In this document: positions 24,894-34,107 of the stretch, piece after piece
Layout: each line of letters opens with the position of its first letter
Position numbering within the stretch: the stretch's first letter is position 1
Assembly (NCBI RefSeq): GCF_013426895.1
Contig: NZ_AP023175.1
Span: forward strand, 62,001-126,000
From: Paraburkholderia largidicola
GTDB lineage: Bacteria; Pseudomonadota; Gammaproteobacteria; Burkholderiales; Burkholderiaceae
Direction: 5' to 3'
DNA length: 64,000 nucleotides
Made by a program: the position numbers and the translations under genes
Notes under the pieces: generated by a model
What the model was told of the DNA's origin: nothing
Database searches by the model: none
The model's input: only the letters and a program-made list of their open reading frames with translations

Positions 24894-25742
24894 CTACTTT
24901 TTCTTCTTGCTGACGCGCGCCGTGTCCGGCTCGTTCGCCGCGCGCGCCTGCGTGCGTTCGAGCTTCGCCATGATCGCCGCGACCCGGTCGCCGAGGTAAT
25001 CCCCCGATGCTTCTTCGAGCGCGCGGTTCATTTCACTTTCGACCAGCACCATGCCGAGCGGCCGCACGCGCCAGATCGCATCGACGAGGGCGGGGACGTC
25101 GGCGGGCGGCGGCAGCGCGTCGGACTCGTAGCGGTCCAGTTGTCGCACGACGAGATTGACCAGCGCCTTCGCGATCGCGTCGAAGTGCGGCCGCGACTCG
25201 CGCACGGCGTCGAACAAATCGGCGAGGGGAATGCCCGCTTGCGCCATCGTTGCGCCGGCATCGAGCGTGGCAGGGCTGCGCGCGACGAAGGCGAGACCAT
25301 CGCGTTCGAGCAGCCCGAGTTCGACGGCCTTCGCTACCGTCTTCGTCAACGAAGCCGGCGTTCCCTTGACGCCGAACATCTTCGCGAGTTCGACGAGCGA
25401 ATACTTCTTCGGGCGCTCGTGCGACCAGCGGCTGCCGATCGCGTTCTCCAGACCGAGAATCGAGCGCAGATCGTGGCCTTCGTCGATCGCCTTGATCAGA
25501 TCCTGGATGTTCGCGAGCGTATAGCCGCGCGCCAGCAGGTGATGGATGAGCTTGAGCCGCGAGGCGTGCGTGTCGTCATACACGCCGACGCGGCCGCGTT
25601 TTTCCGGCGGCGCGAGCAGGCCGCGATCCTGATACGCGCGGATATTGCGCACGGTCGAGTCGCTGACACGCGCGAGTTCGTCGACGGTGTATTCGTTGCG
25701 CTGCGCGGCAGGCGGCGGCGCGGATGTGGGCGATCTGGGCAT
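24894..25742 (-). CDS. MerR-family transcriptional regulator
   Basis: A 282-residue protein. The N-terminal winged helix is clear at ~16-85: YTVDELARVSDSTVRNIRAYQDRGLLAPPEKRGRVGVYDD, then LKLIHHLLARGYTLANIQDLI. The long C-terminal half (~100-265) has no metal-site Cys cluster and probably binds an organic effector. It ends in a Lys tail. Its position upstream of and co-oriented with the monooxygenase operon suggests it controls that operon. MerR members twist an elongated promoter spacer; I did not locate the site. Confidence 0.88.
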   Translation of the reverse strand: MPRSPTSAPPPAAQRNEYTVDELARVSDSTVRNIRAYQDRGLLAPPEKRGRVGVYDDTHASRLKLIHHLLARGYTLANIQDLIKAIDEGHDLRSILGLENAIGSRWSHERPKKYSLVELAKMFGVKGTPASLTKTVAKAVELGLLERDGLAFVARSPATLDAGATMAQAGIPLADLFDAVRESRPHFDAIAKALVNLVVRQLDRYESDALPPPADVPALVDAIWRVRPLGMVLVESEMNRALEEASGDYLGDRVAAIMAKLERTQARAANEPDTARVSKKKK

Positions 25743-25797
25743 GCGCTGATTCTAGCGCGGCGTGCTGCGTCGAACGTTTCAACGCAGTGCGCTGCTT

Positions 25798-26364
25798 TCA
25801 GTCGCTGGCGGTTTCGGCGTCGGCGGGCAGTGCGTCGCTGCCCTGTCCGAGCGCGCGCTGCATCACCGTCGAGTCGAGCCAGCGGCCATGCTTGAAGCCG
25901 ACCGCCTTCAACGTGCCGACCAGTTCGAAGCCGGCGTTACGGTGCAGCGACAGCGAGCCGCCGCGTCCGCCGTCGGCGATGACGGCGATCATCTGGCGCC
26001 ACGGACCCTGTTCGCATCGCTCGATCAGCGCCGCGAGCACCGCGCGTCCGACGCCGCGTCCGCGGCACGCATCGTCGATATAGATCGAATCTTCGATCGT
26101 AAAGCGATAGGCGATTCGCGGACGATAGAGCGTCGCATACGCGTAGCCCGCAATCTTGCCGTCGACAATCGCCACGATATACGGCAAGCCATGCGACAGC
26201 ACGGCGGCGCGGCGCTGCCGCAAATCGTCGACGGACGGCGGCGTTTCTTCGAACGACGCGACGCCTGTCAGCACGTGGTGCGCGTAGATGGCCTGGATGG
26301 CGTGGAAGTCGGCGTCGGTGGCGTCGCGGATGACGGGCGCGGCGGCCGGAGAGGTCTCGCTCAT
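25798..26364 (-). CDS. GNAT N-acetyltransferase, phosphinothricin acetyltransferase-like
   Basis: A 188-residue acetyltransferase. The acetyl-CoA loop appears as YIDDACRGRGVGRAVLAALIERC, and the C-terminal strand as SLHRNAGFELVGTLKAVGFKHGRWLDSTVMQRAL, as in the Pat/Bar-like branch that acetylates phosphinothricin, methionine sulfone or similar amines. The start is at 26364; the longer frame upstream is not protein-like. It lies downstream of and co-directional with nothing close, and is divergent from the membrane protein gene at 26586. The native substrate is unknown. Confidence 0.9.
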   Translation of the reverse strand: MSETSPAAAPVIRDATDADFHAIQAIYAHHVLTGVASFEETPPSVDDLRQRRAAVLSHGLPYIVAIVDGKIAGYAYATLYRPRIAYRFTIEDSIYIDDACRGRGVGRAVLAALIERCEQGPWRQMIAVIADGGRGGSLSLHRNAGFELVGTLKAVGFKHGRWLDSTVMQRALGQGSDALPADAETASD

Positions 26365-26585
26365 TGTGTCGGATTGCGGTGTCGAGGCTGGAAACCTCTC
26401 ACTATGCCTGCGGCGCGCAAGGAAATGAAGCGGGTCAAAAATGGCGACGGTGAGGCGATCCAGGAGGGTGAGGAAATCCAGGAGCGACGGCTGTCGCGCG
26501 TTTGCGTTCATCGAGGCGCCGTACAATTCCAACCAGCCCATGCCGATGCCACACCTGGAGTGCCTTCCCGATTGCAGGAGCAACC

Positions 26586-27689
26586 ATGTCGACCGCTTCC
26601 TACGCCCACAAGCCGCTGACGCCGTTTCGCCGCGCACTCGCGCGCTTCTCGCTTTCGGAAAACGCCAAGTACGTGAAGCTCGCGCTCGGGCTATGGATCG
26701 GCTTCTGGATTCCCTATAGCCTCGGTTATCCCGAAGCGGCCGTCGCGCTCGCCAGTTCGACGATGCTCACGCTTGCGCTCGGCAGCTCGATCTCTGCCGC
26801 GCGCGGCTATTTCTATCGACGCGTAATGTCGAACGTCGTCGCCATGCCGATCGCCACGCTCGTGATCTGGCTCACGGCGCCGCATCTGCTGCTCGGCACG
26901 CTGCTGCTGCCGCTCGTGATCTTCGCGATCGTGCGCCTGAGGCCGTCGCTGTTCCAGATGACGAGCATCACGATTCCGATGACGCTCGTGCTCTACACGG
27001 GCGAACATCTTCCGCTACTCGAACAGCGTCTGATCGGCGTCGTGCTGGGCATGCTGCTCGGCTTCATCATTCAGCAGATCGTCTTTCCGCCCGATCACGG
27101 CTTCTGGGCGAACCGCCTCGTCAACGACGGCAACGAACAGGCGTTGCAAGCGCTCGGGCAGATCGCGTCGGGCCAGCACGATCCGGTGCAACTGAAAACG
27201 ATCATCGGCCAGTTGCGCAAGTCGAGCACCGACCTGAAAGAATCACACGGCCTGCTCAAGCTCGATCTGGAGCAGGCGTGGATGTCGCCTCATCTGCAGC
27301 GCAATCGCGACCGGCTGCCGCTGTTCTGGTGTTATCACGAACTGTTCGACTCGCTCGTCAACTTCCTCGAGACGCTCGATACGTTTCACGAGCAGTTCAC
27401 CGCGCTCGATCCCCGCTGGCGCGAAGCGTTTCTCGCCGGGCTCGCGAAGCTGCTCGACGCACACGGAAAGCTCGCGCGGGTCGCCGATCTGCGCGTCGAA
27501 CGCCCGGCGCTCGAAGAGAAGCCCTTGCAGATGGATGCGTTGAACGACATCGTCGACACCTTGCCTGCGCCCGGTGTGTTCACGAGCGTCTATCTGGGCC
27601 ATCTGACGGGCTATGGCATTCTGCTGTGCCGGCTGAGCGACATGCATACGCAGCATCTGACGGCCGCGCAGCCATCGAAGGCAATATGA
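26586..27689 (+). CDS. FUSC-like membrane protein, possible aromatic acid exporter family
   Basis: A 367-residue protein. The N-terminal half holds about six hydrophobic segments (residues ~28-185, for example LALGLWIGFWIPYSLGYPEAAVALASS and LLGTLLLPLVIFAIV). The C-terminal half is a long helical cytoplasmic domain rich in Leu, Glu and Gln. This arrangement resembles FUSC/ArAE-type exporters, but the protein carries only one membrane half and no second. GCAGGAG precedes the ATG. It is probably monocistronic. The transported compound is unknown. Confidence 0.75.
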   Translation: MSTASYAHKPLTPFRRALARFSLSENAKYVKLALGLWIGFWIPYSLGYPEAAVALASSTMLTLALGSSISAARGYFYRRVMSNVVAMPIATLVIWLTAPHLLLGTLLLPLVIFAIVRLRPSLFQMTSITIPMTLVLYTGEHLPLLEQRLIGVVLGMLLGFIIQQIVFPPDHGFWANRLVNDGNEQALQALGQIASGQHDPVQLKTIIGQLRKSSTDLKESHGLLKLDLEQAWMSPHLQRNRDRLPLFWCYHELFDSLVNFLETLDTFHEQFTALDPRWREAFLAGLAKLLDAHGKLARVADLRVERPALEEKPLQMDALNDIVDTLPAPGVFTSVYLGHLTGYGILLCRLSDMHTQHLTAAQPSKAI

Positions 27690-27820
27690 GGCGCGCCGCA
27701 ACAGGCGCATCGACGAACGGCATGTGAAGAAGCCCTCTATACCACGGGCCGCCCGCGCACCGGACTGTCGATTAACATGCGTGCTTTTGCAACGTTAGCG
27801 CCGCCTCTGCGAGCTTTGTC

Positions 27821-28375
27821 ATGAACCTGCTGTTGCGCCTGTTCCTCACTTTCATATTGAGTCCGCGTCGCGGGCATCTGCATGTGCTCGACACTTGCGT
27901 CACGCCGTTTCGTGTGTGGTTCAACGATCTCGACGTGCTGCGCCACATGACGAACGGCCGCTACTTCACGATCCTCGATCTGGCGCGCGTCGACCTGATG
28001 ATCCGCTCGCGTGTGTGGCCGCAAATCAAACGGCAGGGCTGGTATCCCGTCGTCACGCTGGAGACGATGCGCTTCCATCGCTCACTGGAACTGTGGGACC
28101 GCTACGAGGTGGCGACGCGCGTGATCGGCTGGGACGAGCGGCACGTGTTCCTCGAACAGGCGTTTATCCGCGATGGCGTGCAGGTCGCGCTGGGCGTCGT
28201 GCGCACGCGCTTTCTGAAGCGCAGCGGCGGCACGGTGCCGACGGGCGAACTGCTCGGGCTGGCGGGCGTCACACAGGCGTCGCCCGCGTTGCCCGATTGG
28301 GTCGTACAGTGGAGCGCGGCGGAAGGCGGAATGACGCCGCCCGCGGCACCGCGCGAAGTGTCCGCGCGGGGTTGA
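27821..28375 (+). CDS. Acyl-CoA thioesterase-like protein (hotdog fold, 4HBT type)
   Basis: A 184-residue protein. It starts with a hydrophobic anchor-like segment (MNLLLRLFLTFIL), followed by a hotdog domain: RVWFNDLDVLRHMTNGRYFTILDLARVDLM, where Asp36-Leu-Asp38 and the helix HMTNGRYF occupy the active-site region. YPVVTLETMRFHRSLELWDRYEV and FLEQAFIRDGVQVALGVVRTRFL complete the fold. The layout resembles THEM6-type proteins. It would hydrolyse acyl-CoA or a similar thioester. It stands alone between the FUSC-like gene and a small lipoprotein gene. Confidence 0.82.
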   Translation: MNLLLRLFLTFILSPRRGHLHVLDTCVTPFRVWFNDLDVLRHMTNGRYFTILDLARVDLMIRSRVWPQIKRQGWYPVVTLETMRFHRSLELWDRYEVATRVIGWDERHVFLEQAFIRDGVQVALGVVRTRFLKRSGGTVPTGELLGLAGVTQASPALPDWVVQWSAAEGGMTPPAAPREVSARG

Positions 28376-28422
28376 ACGGCCGCGACGCGCTCGCTGAGGC
28401 GCGCGCGTCGGGCGAGGCAGGG

Positions 28423-28614
28423 TCAGGCGCGTGCCGTTGCATGCGGCACGACGACCGCGCCGTGCGGTCCGTCGCCGCCGGGCCCACCACCGTGGCCCGG
28501 TCCGCCGCCGTAGCCCGGTCCACCGCCGCCCCAGCCAGGCCCCGGTCCCCACCAGCAGCCGGACAACGTGGCGGTCAATGCGGCCATGACGGCCAGAATC
28601 GCGAGCTTGCGCAT
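28423..28614 (-). CDS. Small Gly/Pro-rich lipoprotein
   Basis: A 63-residue protein with a lipoprotein signal: basic MRKL, hydrophobic AILAVMAALTAT and lipobox LSGC, with Cys19 as the lipidated residue. The mature part is almost entirely Gly and Pro with Trp and Tyr (WWGPGPGWGGGGPGYGG), ending in a more ordinary VVVPHATARA. AAGGAG lies six bases before the ATG. It is probably anchored in the outer membrane or periplasm. Its function is unknown; such proteins are often envelope-stress or matrix components. Confidence 0.7.
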   Translation of the reverse strand: MRKLAILAVMAALTATLSGCWWGPGPGWGGGGPGYGGGPGHGGGPGGDGPHGAVVVPHATARA

Positions 28615-28895
28615 CGATTGCTCCTTCAATGAGTTGTGCGTGTCGCTGCACCGCTGCGAGCATGCGCGGCGCAGTGCGAAGCCGCACCTTACCCATCCCG
28701 GGCCAATCGTGTTTAACAGCCTCGTTACAGAATCAACAGAAGTTTGCGAGTACCGGCGTGCTCGACGTGCCGCGGAAGAGGGTGCGAACGCCCGTCACGC
28801 ATAGCGCTCGGCGTTTATGGCGCGCGCCGTCGGCCGTCACGCTCTGTCTGACTTTGTAAGGAGCGTTAAGGCATTCGCAGGCGAGTCACGTCGCC

Positions 28896-29630
28896 TTACT
28901 TCTTCTTGCGTTGCTTGCTGTTTGCGTCGCGCCATTCGATCATCGCGCGCAGTAGCACGACGCTCTGTTCATCGATGATCGTGCAGAGCTGCTTCAGTCG
29001 CTCACCGTCGATCGACTTCCACTGCAACGCCGCCAGGGCCGTGCAGCGCGTCAGATGGAAGGACACGAGCTGTCCGTTGATCGCCAGCAGCCGGATCACC
29101 GTTTCGGGATCGTCAGCCGGTCTTCCCAGCAGGCGCCCGACGATTTCCGAACTCACGCTCAGCAGCGGCTTGCGCATGCGCTCGTTCAGTCGCTCGGCCG
29201 CGAACGCCGGGCCGAGTCCCGCCTGCTCGCGCGCCATGAACAGGCGCCAGGTGGCGGGCGTCTCCGTCGTGAACAGATAACTGGCGACGCGCGCCTGGAT
29301 CGCGCGAAACGCGCCGATCAGTTCGTCGTCGGAAGGGTGCGCGTCGAGCACGGTCTGCGCGGCCTCGACGGCCTCCGCAAAGTAGTCCGCCACGTTCGTC
29401 ATGATGTATTCGACACACGCCTGATAGACGCCTTCCTTGTTGTCGAAGTAATACACCAGCGCGGGCGCGTTGACGCCCGCATGCTCGGCAATCTCGCGCG
29501 TGGATGCGCCTTCGAAGCCGCGTTCGCCGAACAGGCTCAGCGCCGCCTCGATGATCTTCGCGCGGGTCTCTTCGCCGCGCTGGTAGCCGCCTTCCGCTGC
29601 GGGACGGTGTCTCGGTGTGCGTGTCGTCAC
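28896..29630 (-). CDS. TetR-family repressor of the adjacent efflux operon
   Basis: A 244-residue protein with an N-terminal TetR HTH: TRAKIIEAALSLFGERGFEGASTREIAEHAGVNAPALVYYFDNKEGVY (~23-70). The C-terminal ligand domain has the CerR/CecR-like shape (RLFMAREQAGLGPAFAAERL). The start is GTG with a weak ribosome site. It is divergent from the HlyD-type gene at 29809 across 178 bases that contain palindromes overlapping a promoter. Autoregulation and repression of the pump are therefore likely. Confidence 0.92.
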   Translation of the reverse strand: MTTRTPRHRPAAEGGYQRGEETRAKIIEAALSLFGERGFEGASTREIAEHAGVNAPALVYYFDNKEGVYQACVEYIMTNVADYFAEAVEAAQTVLDAHPSDDELIGAFRAIQARVASYLFTTETPATWRLFMAREQAGLGPAFAAERLNERMRKPLLSVSSEIVGRLLGRPADDPETVIRLLAINGQLVSFHLTRCTALAALQWKSIDGERLKQLCTIIDEQSVVLLRAMIEWRDANSKQRKKK

Positions 29631-29737
29631 GTTGCTTTAGCTTTGCATGGGACGGGAGCCGGTGCTAAGGCGCCAACACCCGTCGACAAAAAAATGAATA
29701 GACGATGAACGCAAAGGTAAAAGGTAAGGATCGTAAA

Positions 29738-29789
29738 AACAATATTGTTGACTAAATTGTACCAACTGGAATAATTATAACGATTGGTA
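29738..29789 (+). promoter_or_regulatory. Promoter and candidate TetR operators for efflux operon
   Basis: A sigma70-like promoter is visible: TTGACT at 29748-29753, a 17-base spacer, then ATAATT at 29771-29776. AACAATATTGTT at 29738-29749 is a perfect 12-base palindrome overlapping the -35 box. TACCAA (29760-29765) and TTGGTA (29784-29789) form a second inverted repeat flanking the -10 box. Both are well placed for repression by the divergent TetR protein. Confidence 0.55.
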
Positions 29790-29808
29790 TAAGTTATCCG
29801 AGGTCAAC

Positions 29809-30933
29809 ATGTCAGCCACTTTGCCCGTCGAAGACGCGGGGCGCGCCGCAAACGCGCAACGGTCCAGAAAGAAGGGCGTATTTCTCATCATCGGCGGTGT
29901 CGCGGTGCTCGGCGCGATTGCCTGGGGCGCGCACTGGTGGACGGCGGGACGTTTCATCGAAAGCACGGACGACGCGTACCTGCAAGCCGACGGCATGACC
30001 GTCGCGCCGAAAGTGTCGGGCTACGTGGCCGACGTGCTGGTCGGCGACAACCAGGCCGTCAAACGCGGCCAGCCACTGGTGCGGCTCGATAGCCGCCAGT
30101 ACGACGCGGTGCTCGAACAGGCGAACGCGACCATCGCCGCGCGCCGCGCCGACATCCTGCATGGCGAAGCGGAACTCGCGCAGCAGCAGGCGGCCATCGC
30201 GCAAGCCCGCGCGCAGCTGGACGGCGCGAGCGCGAACGAAGCGCATGCGGCCGATCAGGTCAGGCGCTACGAGCCGCTGGCCGCAACGGGCGCCGAGACG
30301 GGCGAGCGCGTCTCTGAGCTGCGCAACACGCAGCGTCAGGCGAGCGCCACGCGTGCCGCGGATGCCGCCGCGCTGCAAAGCGCCGAACGCCAGATCGCGA
30401 CCACGCACGCGGCGATCGAACAGGCGCGCGCGCAACTGGCCGCCGCCGAGGCGAGCGCGCGCCAGGCGCAACTCGACACGCAGGACACCGTGCTCAAGAG
30501 TCCCATCGACGGACGCGTCGGCGACCGCAGCGTGCGCGTCGGTCAATACGCGCAGCCGGGCTCGCGCTTCATGACGATCGTGCCTGTGCAGGACGTATAT
30601 CTCGTCGCGAACTTCAAGGAAACGCAGATCGGCATGATGCGTGTCGGACAGCCCGTGACGCTGCGCGTCGATGCGCTGCCGGGCACGAAGCTGCACGGCA
30701 GGATCGACAGCTTTTCGCCGGGCACGGGCTCGCAGTTCGCGTTGCTGCCCGCGCAGAACGCGACGGGCAACTTCACGAAGATCGTGCAGCGCGTGCCCGT
30801 GCGCATCCGGCTCGACGTCGGGCAGGAAACGCGCAAGGTGCTGCTGCCGGGCCTGTCGGTGAACGTCGACGTGGACACGCGCGGCGCGCGCGACAACGAA
30901 GCGCGCATCGAACGCGAGAACGGCCGTGGCTGA
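29809..30933 (+). CDS. HlyD/EmrA-family membrane fusion protein
   Basis: A 374-residue periplasmic adaptor. One N-terminal membrane helix (GVFLIIGGVAVLGAIAWG, ~24-41) is followed by the lipoyl halves (STDDAYLQADGMTVAPKVSGYVADVLVGDNQAVKRGQPLVRLD and LKSPIDGRVGDRSVRVGQYAQPG), separated by an Ala/Gln-rich coiled coil at ~95-215. It links the inner-membrane pump to the outer-membrane channel. It overlaps the DHA2 transporter gene by 8 bases. A TetR gene is divergent. Confidence 0.94.
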   Translation: MSATLPVEDAGRAANAQRSRKKGVFLIIGGVAVLGAIAWGAHWWTAGRFIESTDDAYLQADGMTVAPKVSGYVADVLVGDNQAVKRGQPLVRLDSRQYDAVLEQANATIAARRADILHGEAELAQQQAAIAQARAQLDGASANEAHAADQVRRYEPLAATGAETGERVSELRNTQRQASATRAADAAALQSAERQIATTHAAIEQARAQLAAAEASARQAQLDTQDTVLKSPIDGRVGDRSVRVGQYAQPGSRFMTIVPVQDVYLVANFKETQIGMMRVGQPVTLRVDALPGTKLHGRIDSFSPGTGSQFALLPAQNATGNFTKIVQRVPVRIRLDVGQETRKVLLPGLSVNVDVDTRGARDNEARIERENGRG

Positions 30934-32494
30934 GCACGCTGGCGCAAAACCGGCCAACGCAACGGCCGCCGACTGGACGGCCGTCGCGGCGGGCGCGCTC
31001 GGCGCGCTGATGGCCACGCTCGACATCTCGATCACGAACTCCGCCTTGCCGCAGATCCAAGGGCAGATCGGCGCGACGGGCACGGAAGGCACGTGGATAT
31101 CGACGGGCTATCTGATGTCCGAGATCGTGATGATTCCACTCGCCGCGTGGCTCACACGCGTGTTCGGGCTGCGCAATTTCCTGCTCGGCAACGCGACGCT
31201 CTTCACGCTGTTCTCGATTCTCTGCGGGATGTCGCACAGCCTGCCGCAGATGATCGTCGGGCGGATCGGCCAGGGCTTCGCGGGCGGCGCAATGATTCCG
31301 ACCGCGCAGACCATCGTCGCGACGCGGCTGCCGCGTCATCAGATGCCGATCGGCATGACGATGTTCGGACTGATCGTGCTGCTCGGGCCGTTGCTCGGGC
31401 CTGTGGTCGGCGGCTGGCTCGCGGAGAACATCGACTGGAGCTGGTGCTTCTTTCTCAACCTGCCCGTGGGCGTGGCGCTCGTCGTGCTGCTCGTCGCCGG
31501 GCTGGACAACGCGCGCACCAACTGGCAGCAGTTCGTGCGCGCGGACTGGCTCGGTATCGTCGGGATGGCGGCGGGTCTGAGTTCGCTGACCGTGGTGCTC
31601 GAAGAAGGGCAGCGCGAACGCTGGTTCGAATCGCCGATGATCATATGGCTGAGCGTGGTCGCGGCTGTCGGCATTGCGCTGCTGCTCGCGGCGCAGTTCG
31701 TGTCGAAGCAGCCGATCGTGCGTCTGAAGCTGCTGACCAACGCGCGCTATGCGAGCGTGATCTTCATCGTCTTCACGGTCGGCGCGGGGCTGTACTGCGT
31801 GTCGTATCTGTTGCCGCAGTTTCTCTCTGGCGTGGCGGGCTACAACGCGCAGCAGTCGGGCGCGGTGATGCTGATGTCGGGCCTGCCCGCGTTTCTGATG
31901 ATGCCCGTGCTGCCGCGTCTGATGGGACGCGTCGATACGCGGCTGCTCGTGATGGCGGGGCTCGCGTGTTTCGCGGGCAGTTGTCTGCTCGATATTTCAC
32001 TGACGGCGCAGAGCGCGGGCGACGACTTCACGTGGTCGCAACTGCTGCGCGGCGTCGGCCAGGTGCTGGCGATGATGCCGCTGAACCAGGCGTCGATGGC
32101 GGCCGTGTCGCGCGAACAGGCGGGCGATGCCGCGGGGCTCTACAACATGGCGCGCAACCTGGGCGGCTCGGTGGGACTCGCGCTGCTCGGCACGTTCATC
32201 GACCGGCGCAATACGTTTCATGACGACATGATCCGCGAGTCGGTGACGGCGAATTCGCTGATCGGTCAGGAACACGTCGCGCAGAGCGCGGCGGGCTTTT
32301 TCGCGCAGCACGGCGATATGGCCTACGCGAAGATGCAGGCGCTCGGCCAGCTCGCAGCACAGATGCAGTTGCAGGCGAGCGTGATCACGTTCTCGGAAAC
32401 GTTCTATGTGCTCGCCGTCGCGCTGCTGCTGTGCATTCCTCTCGCTTTTCTTCTCAAGAAACCGGCACCGGGCACGCCGTCGGCCGGACATTGA
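30926..32494 (+). CDS. DHA2-family MFS drug exporter, EmrB-type
   Basis: A 522-residue transporter with about 14 hydrophobic segments, as in the DHA2 family. The motif LDISITNSALPQIQG in helix 1 is typical of EmrB. GRIGQGFAGGAMIPTAQTIVA and GPLLGPVVGGWLAENIDWSWCFFLNLPVG carry the motif C region and the following loop. The start is GTG at 30926, overlapping the fusion-protein gene. It uses the proton gradient to expel hydrophobic drugs through the adaptor and the outer-membrane factor encoded next. Confidence 0.95.
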   Translation: MAEHAGAKPANATAADWTAVAAGALGALMATLDISITNSALPQIQGQIGATGTEGTWISTGYLMSEIVMIPLAAWLTRVFGLRNFLLGNATLFTLFSILCGMSHSLPQMIVGRIGQGFAGGAMIPTAQTIVATRLPRHQMPIGMTMFGLIVLLGPLLGPVVGGWLAENIDWSWCFFLNLPVGVALVVLLVAGLDNARTNWQQFVRADWLGIVGMAAGLSSLTVVLEEGQRERWFESPMIIWLSVVAAVGIALLLAAQFVSKQPIVRLKLLTNARYASVIFIVFTVGAGLYCVSYLLPQFLSGVAGYNAQQSGAVMLMSGLPAFLMMPVLPRLMGRVDTRLLVMAGLACFAGSCLLDISLTAQSAGDDFTWSQLLRGVGQVLAMMPLNQASMAAVSREQAGDAAGLYNMARNLGGSVGLALLGTFIDRRNTFHDDMIRESVTANSLIGQEHVAQSAAGFFAQHGDMAYAKMQALGQLAAQMQLQASVITFSETFYVLAVALLLCIPLAFLLKKPAPGTPSAGH

Positions 32495-32502
32495 CACCTG
32501 TG

Positions 32503-34026
32503 ATGAAGCCATTTGATTTTGCCGCTCGACGCGGCGCGGTTGCCGCGCGCTCCGATTCCCATTTCGCACCGCGCCGCGTTTCATATGTGGCGTCGATGCT
32601 TGCGCCCGTCGCGGCTGCGCTGACTGTGCTGCTCGCCGGCTGCACGGTCGGCCCCGACTACAAGGGCGCGCCGGCCACGACGAACGCCAGCAGCTTCAAG
32701 CGTGCGCCCGACGGCGTCGTAGCGACTGCGCCGGGCGTTGCAGCGTGGTGGGTCGCGCTGAACGATCCGCAACTGACCGCGCTGATCGAAGCGGGGATCG
32801 ACAACAGTCCGGATCTGCGCGCGGCGCAGGCGCGTGTGCGCCAGGCGCGCGCCGGGCTGACGCAGCAGCAAAGTAACGCGTTGCCGAAAGTCGGCGCGAG
32901 CGCGGCTTATGTGCGCACGCGCGAACCCGATCTGTCGTCGCTGAGCGGCGGCAGTTCTGGATCGTCGGGCGGGCGCGGTCCCGTCGCGCTGTATCTGGCG
33001 GGCTTCGACGCGAGCTGGGAACTCGATCTGTTTGGCGGCACGCGTCGCGCGGTGGAAGCGGCATCGGCGGAAGCGGACGCGTCCGAAGCCGATCTCGCCG
33101 ATACGCACGTGCAACTCGCCGCGGAAATCGGCAGCGCGTACGTCGGCTTGCGCGATCAGCAGCAGCGCATTGCGATCGTGCGCAAATCGGCGGAGCTCGA
33201 AGAGCATGTGCTGTCGCTGACCGAGCAGCGGCGCGAGCGCGGCGTCTCATCGCAAGTGGATGTCGAGCGGGTGCGCACGCAGGTCGAGAACACGCGCAAC
33301 GCGCTCATACCGCTCGACGCGCAGATCGCCGAATCGCTCGATCAACTCGCCTTGCTGACAGGCCGCGAGCCGGGCGCGCTCGACGACATGTTGAAGCAGC
33401 CCACGCCGCTGCCCGCGTTGCCGCAGACGGTTGCCGTCGGCGATCCGGCGCAGTTGCTGCGGCGGCGTCCCGATGTGCGCGCGGCCGAGCGCCGGCTCGC
33501 GTCGCAGAGCGCGCAGATCGGCGAGCGCGAAGCGGACTGGTTTCCGAAAGTCACGCTGTTCGGCAGCCTGAGCTACAGCGCCGCAGACCCAGGCCATCTG
33601 GTGCGCAAGGACAATCTCACGTGGCTCGGCGTGCCGTATCTGCAGTGGAACGCGTTCGACTTCGGCCGCACGAAGGCGAAAGTCGATCAGGCGCGCGCGT
33701 CGTTCGACGAAGCGCAGGCAAAGTACGAAAGCACCGTACTCGGCGCGCTGCGCGATGCCGATGTCGCGCTGTCGCGATTCGGGCACGAGCGCGAGAACGT
33801 CGTCAGCCTGCGTACGGTTGAAGGCTCCGCGACACGCGCGGCGAACTTGACCGAGCAGCGTTATCGCGCGGGCACGGCGTCGGCGCTCGACTGGATCGAC
33901 GCGGAACGCACGCGCTACACGGCGGAGCAGAATCGCGTACAGAGCGACGCGCAGCTGATCAAGGACTACGTCGCGTTGCAGAAGAGCCTGGGGCTTGGCT
34001 GGGAAAGCAGCGCGTCTGCGCAGTAG
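32503..34026 (+). CDS. Outer membrane efflux lipoprotein, NodT/OprM family
   Basis: A 507-residue outer-membrane factor. The signal region ends in lipobox LLAGC, giving an acylated N-terminus, followed by TVGPDYKGAP as is usual in NodT proteins. Two repeated alpha-barrel halves follow, with PDLRAAQARVRQARAGLTQQQ and RRRPDVRAAERRLASQSAQIGEREADWFPKVTL. The start at 32503 gives a rather long basic leader; an internal ATG at 32596 is an alternative. It is the third gene of the tripartite pump operon, 8 bases after the transporter gene. Confidence 0.94.
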   Translation: MKPFDFAARRGAVAARSDSHFAPRRVSYVASMLAPVAAALTVLLAGCTVGPDYKGAPATTNASSFKRAPDGVVATAPGVAAWWVALNDPQLTALIEAGIDNSPDLRAAQARVRQARAGLTQQQSNALPKVGASAAYVRTREPDLSSLSGGSSGSSGGRGPVALYLAGFDASWELDLFGGTRRAVEAASAEADASEADLADTHVQLAAEIGSAYVGLRDQQQRIAIVRKSAELEEHVLSLTEQRRERGVSSQVDVERVRTQVENTRNALIPLDAQIAESLDQLALLTGREPGALDDMLKQPTPLPALPQTVAVGDPAQLLRRRPDVRAAERRLASQSAQIGEREADWFPKVTLFGSLSYSAADPGHLVRKDNLTWLGVPYLQWNAFDFGRTKAKVDQARASFDEAQAKYESTVLGALRDADVALSRFGHERENVVSLRTVEGSATRAANLTEQRYRAGTASALDWIDAERTRYTAEQNRVQSDAQLIKDYVALQKSLGLGWESSASAQ

Positions 34027-34045
34027 TCCCGCAAGAGGACGCAAG

Positions 34046-34084
34046 AAAAAACGCCACGGCGCGCATCACGTCGTGGCGTTTTTT
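34046..34084. terminator. Bidirectional rho-independent terminator
   Basis: AAAAAACGCCACG and its mirror CGTGGCGTTTTTT enclose a short loop. The A run at one side and the T run at the other let it end both the efflux operon and the convergent TAXI gene. Confidence 0.85.
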
Positions 34085-34107
34085 GTGCTCGTTACGTCAA
34101 TACGATC

